A stretch of DNA of 64,000 bases from Paenarthrobacter nitroguajacolicus (GCF_007786235.1 NZ_VNFK01000019.1:39137-103136); one strand, 5' to 3'; shown: positions 8,697 through 17,569, counted from the stretch's first letter. Numbers and translations are program-made. Notes: generated by a model from the letters alone, not told the origin.

Positions 8697-10094
8697 ATGT
8701 CCCATTCCCTTGCCACCCATCCCGACCGCCTCCTTCCAGCGGACCCGGGGACGCGCAGCATCGCCCGCTCCCTGCTGGAACGCGTCCAGGACCTGCCCAT
8801 CATCTCCCCGCACGGACACGTGGATGCTGCTGTCATCGAACAGAACACGCCGTTCCCGGATCCCGCGGCGCTGCTGGTCTCCCCGGACCACTACGTCACG
8901 CGACTGATCCATGCATCGGGAGTCCCGTTGGATCAGCTGCAGCCCGGCAACGCCGCGCCACGCGAGATCTGGCGGCAGTTCTGCGCCGCGTGGCCCTTGT
9001 TCGATGGCACCGCCTCCGGGTACTGGCTGCGGACGCAGTTCGAGTCGGTCTTCGGGTGGCAGGGCGAATTGTCCGCGGAGGCGGCGGACGCAAGCTTCGA
9101 TGCCATTTCAACCAAGCTGGCGGAGCCCGGGTTCCGGCCCCGGGAGTTGTTCAAGGACTTCAACATCGAAGTCCTCGCCACCACGGATGATCCCTTGGAC
9201 AATCTGGAAAGCCACCGGGCCCTTGCGGAGGACCCGTCCTTCCACGGTCGCGTGCTGCCGACCTTCCGTCCGGACGCCTACATCAATATCGCCCACCCGT
9301 CGTGGACAACCAACGTGGAGCGGCTCATCTCCGAGGCGTCCGACGGCGGCACAGGCTACCGGGGGTACATCAGCGCCCTGGAGAATCGCCGCCGCTACTT
9401 CGTGGACCATGGTGCGGTCTCCGCAGACCACGGAGTCAAGACCCCTGCGACGCTGAAACTGGACCAAGCCGACGCGGAGGCATTGTTCCAGAAGGCCCGT
9501 TCCGGCGAGGCCACAGCCCAAGACCGCAACGTGTTCGAAGCCCACATGATGTATCAAATGGCGCGGATGTCCGTGGAGGATGGCTTGGTCATGACCATCC
9601 ACCCGGGCTCTTTCCGCAACCACCACCAGCCCACTTTCGAAGCCTTCGGGGCGGACACCGGCCACGATATCCCCGTCGCAACCAACTACACGGAGGCCAT
9701 CCGCCCGTTGCTGCAGGATTTCGGCACCGCCAAGGACTTCCATTTGGTGCTGTTCACCTTGGACGAGACGGTTTTTTCACGCGAACTTGCCCCGCTGGCA
9801 GGCTTCTACCCCTCGGTCTACATAGGGGCGCCCTGGTGGTTCCTTGACGCTCCGGATGCCATGCTCCGGTTCCGCTCAGCCGTCACGGAAACCGCGGGCT
9901 TCTCCAGGTCATCCGGGTTCATCGATGACACCAGGGCCTTCTGTTCCATCCCCGCGCGGCACGACGCTTCACGGAGGATCGAAGCGTCTTTTCTCGCGCG
10001 TCTGGTAGCGGAGCACCGCATCAGCGACGATCGCGCGCATGAGCTGATTGTCGACGTCGTGGACTCCTCACCTCGAAGGGTCTTCAAACTGTGA
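8697..10094 (+). CDS. uxaC: Glucuronate (uronate) isomerase
   Basis: Converts D-glucuronate to D-fructuronate and, in many organisms, D-galacturonate to D-tagaturonate. The 465-residue length fits the family (about 470). The diagnostic SPHGHVD metal-binding motif of this amidohydrolase-superfamily enzyme lies near residue 37, and a YRGYISALENRRRYF segment and a late ETAGFSRSSGFIDDTRAF segment follow. I start at the ATG at 8697, 2 bases after the preceding gene; the open frame extends upstream to 8457 but that part overlaps the isomerase gene. It overlaps the next gene by 4 bases. It is the enzyme that identifies the operon as a uronate pathway. Confidence 0.92.
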   Translation: MSHSLATHPDRLLPADPGTRSIARSLLERVQDLPIISPHGHVDAAVIEQNTPFPDPAALLVSPDHYVTRLIHASGVPLDQLQPGNAAPREIWRQFCAAWPLFDGTASGYWLRTQFESVFGWQGELSAEAADASFDAISTKLAEPGFRPRELFKDFNIEVLATTDDPLDNLESHRALAEDPSFHGRVLPTFRPDAYINIAHPSWTTNVERLISEASDGGTGYRGYISALENRRRYFVDHGAVSADHGVKTPATLKLDQADAEALFQKARSGEATAQDRNVFEAHMMYQMARMSVEDGLVMTIHPGSFRNHHQPTFEAFGADTGHDIPVATNYTEAIRPLLQDFGTAKDFHLVLFTLDETVFSRELAPLAGFYPSVYIGAPWWFLDAPDAMLRFRSAVTETAGFSRSSGFIDDTRAFCSIPARHDASRRIEASFLARLVAEHRISDDRAHELIVDVVDSSPRRVFKL

Positions 10095-11422
10095 ACAGCC
10101 ACCAGACGCCGCCACGGCTGGGTCGCAGTGAGTCCCAGCCCACGCCGCCCATCCGCATCGTCCATCTCGGCTTGGGTGCGTTTCATCGCTCCCACCAGGC
10201 TTGGTACACCCAGCACGCAGGCGACTCGGCAGACTGGGGGATCGCCGCATTCACTGGTCGGCGGCCCGACGCCGCTGAAGTCCTCGCAGAGCAGGGTGGC
10301 CTGTTCACATTGGTGGAAAGGTCGGGCAGCGGCGACTCATTCGAGGTGGTGGGCAGCATTGTGGAGGCCGTTGACGGGGCCGACGTCGGAAGGTTGTCGG
10401 AGCTTGTGGCGGCACCCAGCACCGCGGTCATCACGCTCACCATCACGGAAGCCGCCTACGCTGCGGGCGCGGCAAGCCATGGGACAACGTCGACGCCGCT
10501 CGCCAGGTTGGTGACGGCCCTCGCCGCCCGCAGGGATGCCGGCAGCGGAGCGATCGCCGTGGTCAGCTGCGACAATCTCGCGGAAAACGGCGATGTGACG
10601 CGCGCCGCGGTGGGCGCCCTCGCCGAGGCGACGGACCCGGCCCTTGCTGTGTGGATCGACCAAAACGTGAGCTTCGTGAGCACCTCGGTGGACCGCATCA
10701 CGCCCCGAACCACGGAAGCAGACCTTGCCGTGGTTGCCCAGGCCTGCGGCTACCGGGACGCGGCGCCGGTGGTTGCCGAGCCGTTCCATAACTGGATCCT
10801 GAGCGGTGATTTCCCTGCCGGCAGGCCCCGTTGGGAGGATGCGGGCGCAGTGTTCGTGGACGACATTGAACCGTACGAGAATCGCAAACTGTGGCTGCTC
10901 AACGGCGCCCATTCGATCCTGGCCTATGCGGGGCTGGTCCGGGGCCACTCCACCGTGGCGGAGGCGCTGTCCGATGACCTCTGCCGGGACGCTGTGGAAG
11001 CCTTCTGGGACGAAGCTGCCCGGCACCTGTCCGATGATGCGCTGGACATCCCGGCGTATCGACAGGCTTTGTTGGAACGTTTCGGTAATTCCCGGATCGC
11101 CCACCACCTAACCCAGATCGCGATGGACGGAACCACCAAGCTGCGCATGCGTGCCTGGCCCGTCCTGGCCGCCGAACGTGCCGCGGGCCGCTCCGGGGAC
11201 GGCGCGGCCCGAATGATCGCGGCCTGGATCGCGTACTTGTCCTGCACCACCGACTTTCACGACCCACTGGCCGCCACGATGCAGGACGCCAAAAACCTCG
11301 ACGGCGAGCACCGTACCGCTGCGTTGCTGGCACTCATCAGCGCCGAGCTGGCTGACGACGCGGCCGTTGTTTCACAGATTCACCGGCAGCTCGACTCGTT
11401 TGCCGCCACCACCCACGCCTAG
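10091..11422 (+). CDS. uxuB: Mannitol dehydrogenase-family oxidoreductase, probable fructuronate reductase
   Basis: A 443-residue polyol-specific long-chain dehydrogenase. The N-terminal nucleotide site IVHLGLGAFHRSHQAWY is near residues 18-34, and the C-terminal catalytic region KLWLLNGAHSILAYAG contains the family Lys and Asn-Gly-x-His residues. Next to uxaC and a mannonate dehydratase, the expected reaction is D-fructuronate + NADH to D-mannonate. It is shorter than typical E. coli UxuB (about 486), so specificity for mannitol or tagaturonate cannot be excluded. The GTG start overlaps uxaC by 4 bases. Confidence 0.85.
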   Translation: MNSHQTPPRLGRSESQPTPPIRIVHLGLGAFHRSHQAWYTQHAGDSADWGIAAFTGRRPDAAEVLAEQGGLFTLVERSGSGDSFEVVGSIVEAVDGADVGRLSELVAAPSTAVITLTITEAAYAAGAASHGTTSTPLARLVTALAARRDAGSGAIAVVSCDNLAENGDVTRAAVGALAEATDPALAVWIDQNVSFVSTSVDRITPRTTEADLAVVAQACGYRDAAPVVAEPFHNWILSGDFPAGRPRWEDAGAVFVDDIEPYENRKLWLLNGAHSILAYAGLVRGHSTVAEALSDDLCRDAVEAFWDEAARHLSDDALDIPAYRQALLERFGNSRIAHHLTQIAMDGTTKLRMRAWPVLAAERAAGRSGDGAARMIAAWIAYLSCTTDFHDPLAATMQDAKNLDGEHRTAALLALISAELADDAAVVSQIHRQLDSFAATTHA

Positions 11423-11446
11423 ACCTACCGGAAGGACTCCGTCACC

Positions 11447-12676
11447 ATGAAAATCATTGCCGCTGACGTCTTCGTGACCAGCCCGTCCCGCAACTTCGTC
11501 ACCTTGCGCATCACCACCGAGGATGGTGTGACGGGCATTGGAGACGCGACGCTGAATGGCCGTGAACTCGCCGTCGCCGCGTACCTCAAGGAACACGTGG
11601 CCCAGCTGCTCATCGGCAAGGATCCACACCGGATCGAGGACACCTGGCAGTTCCTTTACCGCAGCTCCTACTGGCGCCGCGGTCCCGTGACCATGGCGGC
11701 GATTGCCGCCGTCGACATGGCTCTGTGGGACATCAAGGGCAAGGTGGCCGGCATGCCCGTCTACCAGCTGCTGGGCGGTGCTTCCCGCAACGGTTTGCGC
11801 GCCTACGGCCATGCTTCGGGTGCGGACATTCCGTCCCTGTTCGACTCCGTGCGCGAACACCTGGAACTGGGCTACAAGTCCATCCGCATCCAGACGGCAG
11901 TCCCCGGCATCAAGGCCGTCTACGGTGTTGCCGCCCAGGCCCAGGCCTCGGGCGAACGGTACGACTACGAGCCCGCCGGCCGCGGCAACTTCCCGCTGGA
12001 AGAGGACTGGGACACCCGTGCCTACCTGCGCCACCTGCCCACCGTTTTCGAGGCTGTGCGCAACGAGTTCGGCCCGGAAATCCCGCTGTTGCACGATGGC
12101 CATCACCGCATGACACCCATCCAAGCCGCCAAGCTCGGCAAGGCCCTTGAACCGTACGACCTCTTCTGGCTGGAGGACTGCACCCCGGCCGAAAACCAGG
12201 AAGGCCTGCGCCTGGTCCGCCAGCACACCACCACCCCGCTGGCCATCGGCGAAATCTTCAACACCGTATGGGACTACCAGACCCTCATCAAGGAACAGCT
12301 GATCGACTACGTCCGCGCGGCCTCCACCCACTTCGGCGGCATCTCCCCGCTGAAGAAGGTCATGGACTTCGCGGCCCAGTACCAGATCAAGTCGGGCTTC
12401 CACGGCCCCACGGACATCTCTCCGGTGGGCTTCGCCGCCCAACTGCATGTGGGCCTGGCTATCCACAACTACGGCATCCAGGAATACATGCAGCACTCGG
12501 ACAAAACCAACGAGGTCTTCCAGCAGTCCATGACCTTCAAGGACGGCTACCTGCACCCGGGCGATAATCCCGGTATTGGCGTCGAATTCAACGAGGAAGC
12601 CGCCGCCGCCTTCCCGTACCAGCAGGCGTACCTGCCCTACAACCGCCTCGTGGACGGCACTGTTCATGATTGGTGA
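11447..12676 (+). CDS. manD: D-mannonate dehydratase, enolase superfamily (ManD/RspA type)
   Basis: Dehydrates D-mannonate to 2-keto-3-deoxy-D-gluconate. The 409-residue protein has the ManD signature SSYWRRGPVTMAAIAAVDMA in its first 100 residues. Magnesium ligands are visible as Asp in LLHDGHHR, Glu in FWLEDCTP and Glu in AIGEIFN, and the catalytic-region HGPTDISPVG follows. Some ManD proteins also act weakly on D-gluconate, which may explain the neighbouring gluconokinase gene. It starts 24 bases after uxuB with GGAAGGA about 12 bases upstream of the ATG, and its stop overlaps the gluconokinase gene by 11 bases. Confidence 0.9.
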   Translation: MKIIAADVFVTSPSRNFVTLRITTEDGVTGIGDATLNGRELAVAAYLKEHVAQLLIGKDPHRIEDTWQFLYRSSYWRRGPVTMAAIAAVDMALWDIKGKVAGMPVYQLLGGASRNGLRAYGHASGADIPSLFDSVREHLELGYKSIRIQTAVPGIKAVYGVAAQAQASGERYDYEPAGRGNFPLEEDWDTRAYLRHLPTVFEAVRNEFGPEIPLLHDGHHRMTPIQAAKLGKALEPYDLFWLEDCTPAENQEGLRLVRQHTTTPLAIGEIFNTVWDYQTLIKEQLIDYVRAASTHFGGISPLKKVMDFAAQYQIKSGFHGPTDISPVGFAAQLHVGLAIHNYGIQEYMQHSDKTNEVFQQSMTFKDGYLHPGDNPGIGVEFNEEAAAAFPYQQAYLPYNRLVDGTVHDW

Positions 12677-13184
12677 TGTGAACCTTCGCCACCACATCGT
12701 GGTGATGGGTGTGGCCGGCTGCGGCAAGAGCACTATTGGTGCCGCCCTTGCCGCGCGTCTTGGTGCTGAATTTCTCGACGGCGATTCGCTGCACCCCCAG
12801 GCGAACATCGACAAGATGGCCTCGGGTACTCCGCTGAACGACGACGACCGCGCACCTTGGTTGGCCGAGATCGGACGGCGATTCACGGCGTCGAACGTTG
12901 TTCTTGTCATCGCGTGCAGCGCGCTCAAGCGCGCCTACCGGGACATCATCCGGGCCGGCGACCCTTCCGTTGTCTTCGTGCACCTGCACGGCACGCGGGA
13001 GCTGTTGAACGAGCGCATGAATTCCCGGCCCGGGCACTTCATGCCGGCCTCGCTGCTGGACTCGCAGCTGGCGACGTTGGAGCCACTGCAGGGCGACGAG
13101 AACGGGGTAGTGGTGGATATTGCGAAGCCAGTAGAAGACATCGTGAACGAGGTAAGCCCGGTTCTCAGCCGGGCGCTGCTCTAG
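12666..13184 (+). CDS. gntK: Gluconokinase
   Basis: Phosphorylates D-gluconate to 6-phosphogluconate. The 172-residue product is the short P-loop form, with GVAGCGKST near residues 15-23 and the family segments FLDGDSLHP, MASGTPLNDDDRAPWL and ACSALKRAYRD. I use the ATG at 12666, inside the end of manD; a GTG at 12678 is also possible, and an in-frame ATG at 12576 would overlap manD by 100 bases. It is the last gene of the operon before a strong terminator. No 2-keto-3-deoxygluconate kinase or aldolase is encoded in the window, so the pathway end must lie elsewhere or this kinase has a broader role. Confidence 0.9.
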   Translation: MIGDVNLRHHIVVMGVAGCGKSTIGAALAARLGAEFLDGDSLHPQANIDKMASGTPLNDDDRAPWLAEIGRRFTASNVVLVIACSALKRAYRDIIRAGDPSVVFVHLHGTRELLNERMNSRPGHFMPASLLDSQLATLEPLQGDENGVVVDIAKPVEDIVNEVSPVLSRALL

Positions 13185-13197
13185 GCCTCGGTCCGCG

Positions 13198-13234
13198 AAG
13201 CCCGGTACCGCCCACAAGGCCGTGCCGGGCTTTT
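13198..13234 (+). terminator. Intrinsic terminator of the uronate operon
   Basis: AAGCCCGGTAC (13198-13208) pairs with GTGCCGGGCTT (13222-13232) with one wobble. A T-rich tract, TTTTCTT, starts within the right arm. Confidence 0.8.
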
Positions 13235-13263
13235 CTTCGTCCAGGGCGTATTCGCGGAGACAA

Positions 13264-13279
13264 TTGTGAACGCTAACAA
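13264..13279. promoter_or_regulatory. LacI-type operator O1
   Basis: TTGTGAACGCTAACAA has a central CG and imperfect dyad symmetry. Its exact reverse complement occurs at 13355-13370. Confidence 0.65.
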
Positions 13280-13341
13280 CGTTACAAGTCAAGGGTTTCG
13301 GTGGTGGGCGCCGGCTGCAATCATTTCGTGATCCACAGCAC

Positions 13342-13371
13342 TTGACCGACGGTATTGTTAGCGTTCACAAT
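13342..13371 (+). promoter_or_regulatory. Candidate promoter of the ChvE-type sugar transporter operon
   Basis: TTGACC (13342-13347) and CACAAT (13366-13371) are separated by 18 bases. The spacer and -10 are covered by the operator at 13355-13370. Confidence 0.5.
13355..13370. promoter_or_regulatory. LacI-type operator O2
   Basis: TTGTTAGCGTTCACAA is the exact reverse complement of O1, with centres 91 bp apart. The site overlaps the candidate promoter, as expected for the repressor encoded at 17570-18589. Confidence 0.7.
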
Positions 13372-13502
13372 GGCATTCGCATCACCTTTTCATGGCATGT
13401 GCCGCCCCCAGCTCACAGGCCACCCAGCTTTACCGTGCCGGACGCGCAGATGCTCCGGCTGCATCAGAGTTCGCGGCAATGCTGCCGCGGAAGGAGAGCA
13501 AC

Positions 13503-14627
13503 GTGAGATTGAAGAAACTCCTGGGCGCCGTAGCGGTTGTCCTTACCTTGACCGTGGGAGCCACGGGCTGCGGCAGCCGCGGAGGCTCAGCCGAGTCCAG
13601 CAGTACGGCGAATCCCAGTGACTCGTTGGTGGGCATCTCCATGCCCACGCAGACATCGGAGCGTTGGATCGCTGACGGCGCCAACGTTGAGAAGTCGCTG
13701 AAGGACCTCGGCTACAAGACGGACCTCCAGTTCGCCAACGATGACATTCCCACGCAGGTTTCCCAGATTGAGAACATGCTGACCAAGGGCGCGAAAGCCC
13801 TCATCATCGCCGCCATCGATGGCACCACGCTCACCGACGTCCTGGCCAAGGCCAAGGAGCAGAACGTCAAGGTCATCGCCTACGACCGTCTCATCAACGG
13901 AACCCCGAACGTGGACTACTACACCACGTTCGACAACTACACCGTGGGCGTCCAGCAGGCCACCTCGCTGCTGACCGGCCTGGGCCTGGTGGATGCAAGC
14001 GGCAAGAAGGTTGAGGGCAAGGGCCCGTTCAACGTTGAGCTGTTCGCGGGCAGCCCGGACGATAACAACGCCAACTTCTTCTGGACCGGCGCCATGGATA
14101 CCCTCAAGCCGTACATGGATGCGGGCACGTTGAAGGTCCCCAGCGGCCAGACCAAGTTCGAGCAGGCAGCCATCCTCCGCTGGCAGGCACCCGTAGCCCA
14201 GAAGCGCATGGAAGACATCCTCACTTCGGCGTACAGCTCCGGCACCAAATTGGACGGCGTGCTCTCCCCGTATGACGGCCTGTCCATCGGCATCATCTCC
14301 GCACTGACAAGCACCGGCGGCTACTCCACCGGAAACCTGCCCGTGGTCACCGGCCAGGACGCAGAGAAGGGCTCCGTGAAGTCAATCGTCGCCGGCGAGC
14401 AGTACTCCACGATCTTCAAGGACACCCGCCAGCTCGGCGCGCAGGCCGTGAAGATGGTTGACGCAGTCCTCAAGGGGACCGAGCCGGAAACCAACGACAC
14501 CAAGACCTACAACAACAAGGTCAAGGTTGTGCCGGCGTTCCTCCTGAAGTCCGTCATCATCACCAAGGACAACTTCCAGAAAGAGCTCATCGATTCGGGC
14601 TACTACAAGGAATCCGACGTCAAGTAA
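13503..14627 (+). CDS. chvE: Multiple-sugar ABC transporter substrate-binding lipoprotein (ChvE-like)
   Basis: Extracellular sugar receptor of the transporter encoded by the next two genes, 374 residues. A lipoprotein signal has its Cys near residue 23 (VGATGC). The mature part follows the ribose/xylose-binding fold, with VGISMPTQTSERWIADG, LIIAAIDGTTLTDVL, AYDRLINGTPNVDYY and VTGQDAE segments typical of ChvE/XylF. The start is the GTG at 13503 because AAGGAGA lies 6-12 bases upstream; earlier in-frame ATGs would put the signal peptide too far inside. ChvE relatives bind neutral aldoses and some sugar acids. Confidence 0.88.
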   Translation: MRLKKLLGAVAVVLTLTVGATGCGSRGGSAESSSTANPSDSLVGISMPTQTSERWIADGANVEKSLKDLGYKTDLQFANDDIPTQVSQIENMLTKGAKALIIAAIDGTTLTDVLAKAKEQNVKVIAYDRLINGTPNVDYYTTFDNYTVGVQQATSLLTGLGLVDASGKKVEGKGPFNVELFAGSPDDNNANFFWTGAMDTLKPYMDAGTLKVPSGQTKFEQAAILRWQAPVAQKRMEDILTSAYSSGTKLDGVLSPYDGLSIGIISALTSTGGYSTGNLPVVTGQDAEKGSVKSIVAGEQYSTIFKDTRQLGAQAVKMVDAVLKGTEPETNDTKTYNNKVKVVPAFLLKSVIITKDNFQKELIDSGYYKESDVK

Positions 14628-14634
14628 CACCTCT

Positions 14635-14680
14635 GTGGCCCCACCGTGCTGTTCTTCACCGTCCAGCGCGGCGGGGCCGC
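14635..14680 (+). terminator. Hairpin between binding-protein and ATPase genes
   Basis: GTGGCCCCACCG (14635-14646) pairs with CGGCGGGGCCGC (14669-14680) using G-U wobbles. It begins 7 bases after the binding-protein stop and has no T-run. Such a structure usually stabilises the upstream message or attenuates the downstream genes so that the receptor is made in excess. Confidence 0.45.
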
Positions 14681-14744
14681 AGTCTCCCCAGAGCCTCCGA
14701 GTCCTCGGCGCGGCCAAGTTTCAACCAGTCAGCGGGAATTGACG

Positions 14745-16274
14745 ATGAACGTACCCATTCTTCAAATGCGAGGAATCACCAAGACCTTCCCCGGGGTTAA
14801 AGCCCTCCAGGACGTCACCCTGGACGTCAACCGAGGTGAGGTTCACGCCATCTGTGGTGAGAACGGAGCCGGGAAATCAACCCTCATGAAGGTGCTGTCC
14901 GGCGTCTACGCGCACAACACCTTCGACGGCGACATCCTCTTCGAGAACGAACCCTGCGAATTTTCCAGCATCACGGACAGCGAAAAGCGCGGCATCGTGA
15001 TCATCCACCAGGAACTGGCCCTGAGCCCGTACCTTTCCATTGCCGAGAACATCTACCTCGGCAACGAGTTGGCCAAGAACGGCTGGGTGGACTGGCGGAA
15101 GACCAACCTGGAAGCAGCCAAGCTCCTGGCGCGCGTAGGGCTCAGCGAAAACCCTGTGACACCAATCCAGCACATCAGCGTCGGCAAGCAGCAACTGGTG
15201 GAGATTGCCAAGGCACTCTCCAAGGAAGTGAAGCTCCTCATCCTGGATGAGCCCACGGCCGCCCTGAACGACGAAGACTCCGATCACCTGCTGGACCTCA
15301 TCCTGCACCTCAAGGGCCAGGGCGTTACCAGCATCATCATCAGCCACAAGCTCAACGAGATCCGCAAGGTGGCCGACGCCGTCACCATCATCCGGGACGG
15401 CAAGTCCATTGAGACCCTGCGGCTCGACCAAGGCCAGATCACCCAGGAACGCATCATTCGCGGCATGGTTGGCCGCGACCTCGAAAGCCTCTATCCGGAC
15501 CGAACCCCGAACATCGGCGAGGAAGTCCTCCGCATCGAGGACTGGACAGTCCAGCATCCCCAGGACCATTCCCGCATGGTGGTGAACAATGCCAGCCTCA
15601 ACGTCCGCAAGGGCGAAGTCGTAGGCCTTGCAGGACTCATGGGTGCCGGCCGGACCGAGCTGGCCATGAGCGTCTTTGGCCGGACCTACGGGCGGGCGGT
15701 TTCGGGCAAGGTCTACAAATACGGGGAAGAAATCAACACTTCCACCGTTTCCGACGCCATCGAGCACGGGATCGCCTATGCCACCGAGGACCGGAAGCAC
15801 TACGGCCTAAACCTCATTGAGGACATCAAGCGCAACATCTCCATGGCCGCACTGAACAAGCTGGCCAAGCGCGGCTGGGTGGATGGGAACCAAGAGACTA
15901 CCGTAGCCAACCACTACCGCAAGAGCATGAACATCAAGGCTCCTTCCGTCGCTGCCATTACCGGCAAGCTCTCGGGTGGAAACCAGCAAAAAGTGGTGCT
16001 GAGCAAATGGATGTTCTCGGATCCGGATGTCCTGATCCTGGACGAACCCACCCGCGGAATCGACGTCGGCGCCAAGTTTGAGATTTACACGATCATCGCG
16101 GAGCTCGCAGCTGCCGGGAAGGCCGTCATTGTGATCTCCTCCGAGCTCCCGGAGCTCCTGGGCATCTGCGACAGGATCTACACGCTGTCCGCGGGCCACA
16201 TCACCGGCGAGGTCCCCATCGCCGAAGCCACCCAGGAAACCCTCATGCACTTCATGACCAAAGAGAAGGAATAG
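14745..16274 (+). CDS. gguA: Sugar ABC transporter ATP-binding protein, two ABC domains
   Basis: Energises the importer. The 509-residue protein has two tandem ABC domains. The first has Walker A GENGAGKST near residue 40, a divergent signature SVGKQQLVEIAK and Walker B LLILDEPTAAL. The second lacks a canonical Walker A (GLMGAGRTEL) but has LSGGNQQKV and LILDEPTRGID, as in XylG/RbsA/GguA. I start at the ATG at 14745; the open frame runs back to 14646, but that stretch forms the intergenic hairpin. It ends 5 bases before the permease gene. Confidence 0.92.
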   Translation: MNVPILQMRGITKTFPGVKALQDVTLDVNRGEVHAICGENGAGKSTLMKVLSGVYAHNTFDGDILFENEPCEFSSITDSEKRGIVIIHQELALSPYLSIAENIYLGNELAKNGWVDWRKTNLEAAKLLARVGLSENPVTPIQHISVGKQQLVEIAKALSKEVKLLILDEPTAALNDEDSDHLLDLILHLKGQGVTSIIISHKLNEIRKVADAVTIIRDGKSIETLRLDQGQITQERIIRGMVGRDLESLYPDRTPNIGEEVLRIEDWTVQHPQDHSRMVVNNASLNVRKGEVVGLAGLMGAGRTELAMSVFGRTYGRAVSGKVYKYGEEINTSTVSDAIEHGIAYATEDRKHYGLNLIEDIKRNISMAALNKLAKRGWVDGNQETTVANHYRKSMNIKAPSVAAITGKLSGGNQQKVVLSKWMFSDPDVLILDEPTRGIDVGAKFEIYTIIAELAAAGKAVIVISSELPELLGICDRIYTLSAGHITGEVPIAEATQETLMHFMTKEKE

Positions 16275-16279
16275 CGAAC

Positions 16280-17563
16280 ATGTCCGCCCTACGAGAATCC
16301 CTTGGCTTCCTCACAAGCCGCCTCCGCCAGGTTGGCATCTTCGTCGCCCTGATCCTGATCGTCATCCTCTTCCAGGTCCTGACCGACGGCATCCTGTTAC
16401 AGCCGCAGAACGTCACCAACCTGGTGGTCCAGAACAGCTACATCCTGATCCTCGCCATTGGCATGGTGATGGTCATCATCGCCGGGCACATCGACCTCTC
16501 TGTCGGTTCCATCGCCGGTTTTATTGGAGCTGTGGCCGGTGTGATGATCGTCCACTGGGGGTGGGCGTGGTGGCTCGCCATCCCGGCCTGCCTCCTTGTC
16601 GGTGCCTTGGTAGGTGCGTGGCAGGGCTATTGGATTGCGTATGTGGGCATACCGGCTTTCATCGTCACCCTTGCGGGCATGCTGATCTTCCGGGGCCTGA
16701 CCTTGATCACGCTCAAGAACCAGCAGATCACCCCGTTCCCCAACGAGCTGCGCGCCCTGGGCGGCGGCTTCCTGCCGGACATCTCCGGTGGTACTTCGGT
16801 CCTTGAATGGTTGACCGTCATCCTGGGCGTCGGCGGCACAGCTGCCATCCTCTTCCAGGCGCTGAAGGAACGCCGGGTCCGCCGCAAGTTCAACCTGGAA
16901 AATGAGCCGATGGCCTGGTTCGCCGTCAAGAACGGCTTCATCGCCGTGTTGATGCTGATCATCACGTTCCTGCTGGCCAGCTACCGAGGCACCCCCATCG
17001 TCCTGATTGTCCTGGCCGTCCTCGTGATCGTTTACTCGGCGTTGATGAACAACAGCATCTTCGGCCGTCACACGTACGCGATTGGTGGCAATCTCCACGC
17101 GGCTGAACTCTCCGGCATCAAGACCAAGAAAGTCACCTTCCGCCTGTTCGTCAACATGGGTGTCCTGGCGGCTTTGGCCGGGCTGGTGTTCACGGCCCGC
17201 CTCAACTCGGCGCAGCCAGCTGGTGGCACGGGCTTCGAGCTCGACTCCATCGCCGCCGCCTTCATTGGTGGTGCAGCTGTCCAGGGCGGCATCGGTACCG
17301 TGGCCGGAGCAATGATCGGCGGCCTGATCATGGGCGTCCTGAACAACGGCATGTCCATCCTTGGCCTGGGCACGGACTACCAGCAGCTCATCAAGGGCCT
17401 GGTGCTCCTGCTCGCCGTTGGCTTCGACATCTTCAACAAGAACCGGACCGGTGCCGGTGGGGGCTCCTCCATGGGGCGCCGTTTCAAGTGGAAGACCACG
17501 CCTCCGGCAACCGAGGCGGCTCCGGCCGCCAAGGGTGAGCCCGTCGGCGTCGAAGCGAAGTAG
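16280..17563 (+). CDS. gguB: Sugar ABC transporter permease (GguB/XylH-like)
   Basis: Membrane subunit of the importer, 427 residues with about ten hydrophobic segments. The family motif GHIDLSVGSIAGFIGAVAGV is near residues 73-92, and GGAAVQGGIGTVAGAMIGG lies near the end. A charged cytoplasmic loop around residues 185-215 (ALKERRVRRKFN) and a Lys/Ala-rich C-terminal tail are as in XylH. It starts 5 bases after gguA and ends 6 bases before the LacI gene, indicating one transcript. Confidence 0.92.
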   Translation: MSALRESLGFLTSRLRQVGIFVALILIVILFQVLTDGILLQPQNVTNLVVQNSYILILAIGMVMVIIAGHIDLSVGSIAGFIGAVAGVMIVHWGWAWWLAIPACLLVGALVGAWQGYWIAYVGIPAFIVTLAGMLIFRGLTLITLKNQQITPFPNELRALGGGFLPDISGGTSVLEWLTVILGVGGTAAILFQALKERRVRRKFNLENEPMAWFAVKNGFIAVLMLIITFLLASYRGTPIVLIVLAVLVIVYSALMNNSIFGRHTYAIGGNLHAAELSGIKTKKVTFRLFVNMGVLAALAGLVFTARLNSAQPAGGTGFELDSIAAAFIGGAAVQGGIGTVAGAMIGGLIMGVLNNGMSILGLGTDYQQLIKGLVLLLAVGFDIFNKNRTGAGGGSSMGRRFKWKTTPPATEAAPAAKGEPVGVEAK

Positions 17564-17569
17564 TCTCCG

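Larger units (their letters stand above)
13185..13502. other. 318-base intergenic control region between two sugar operons
   Basis: Holds the terminator of the uronate operon (13198-13234), two mirror-image LacI-type operators (13264-13279 and 13355-13370), a candidate promoter overlapping the second operator, and the leader of the sugar-binding protein gene. No coding gene is supported here. Confidence 0.7.
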
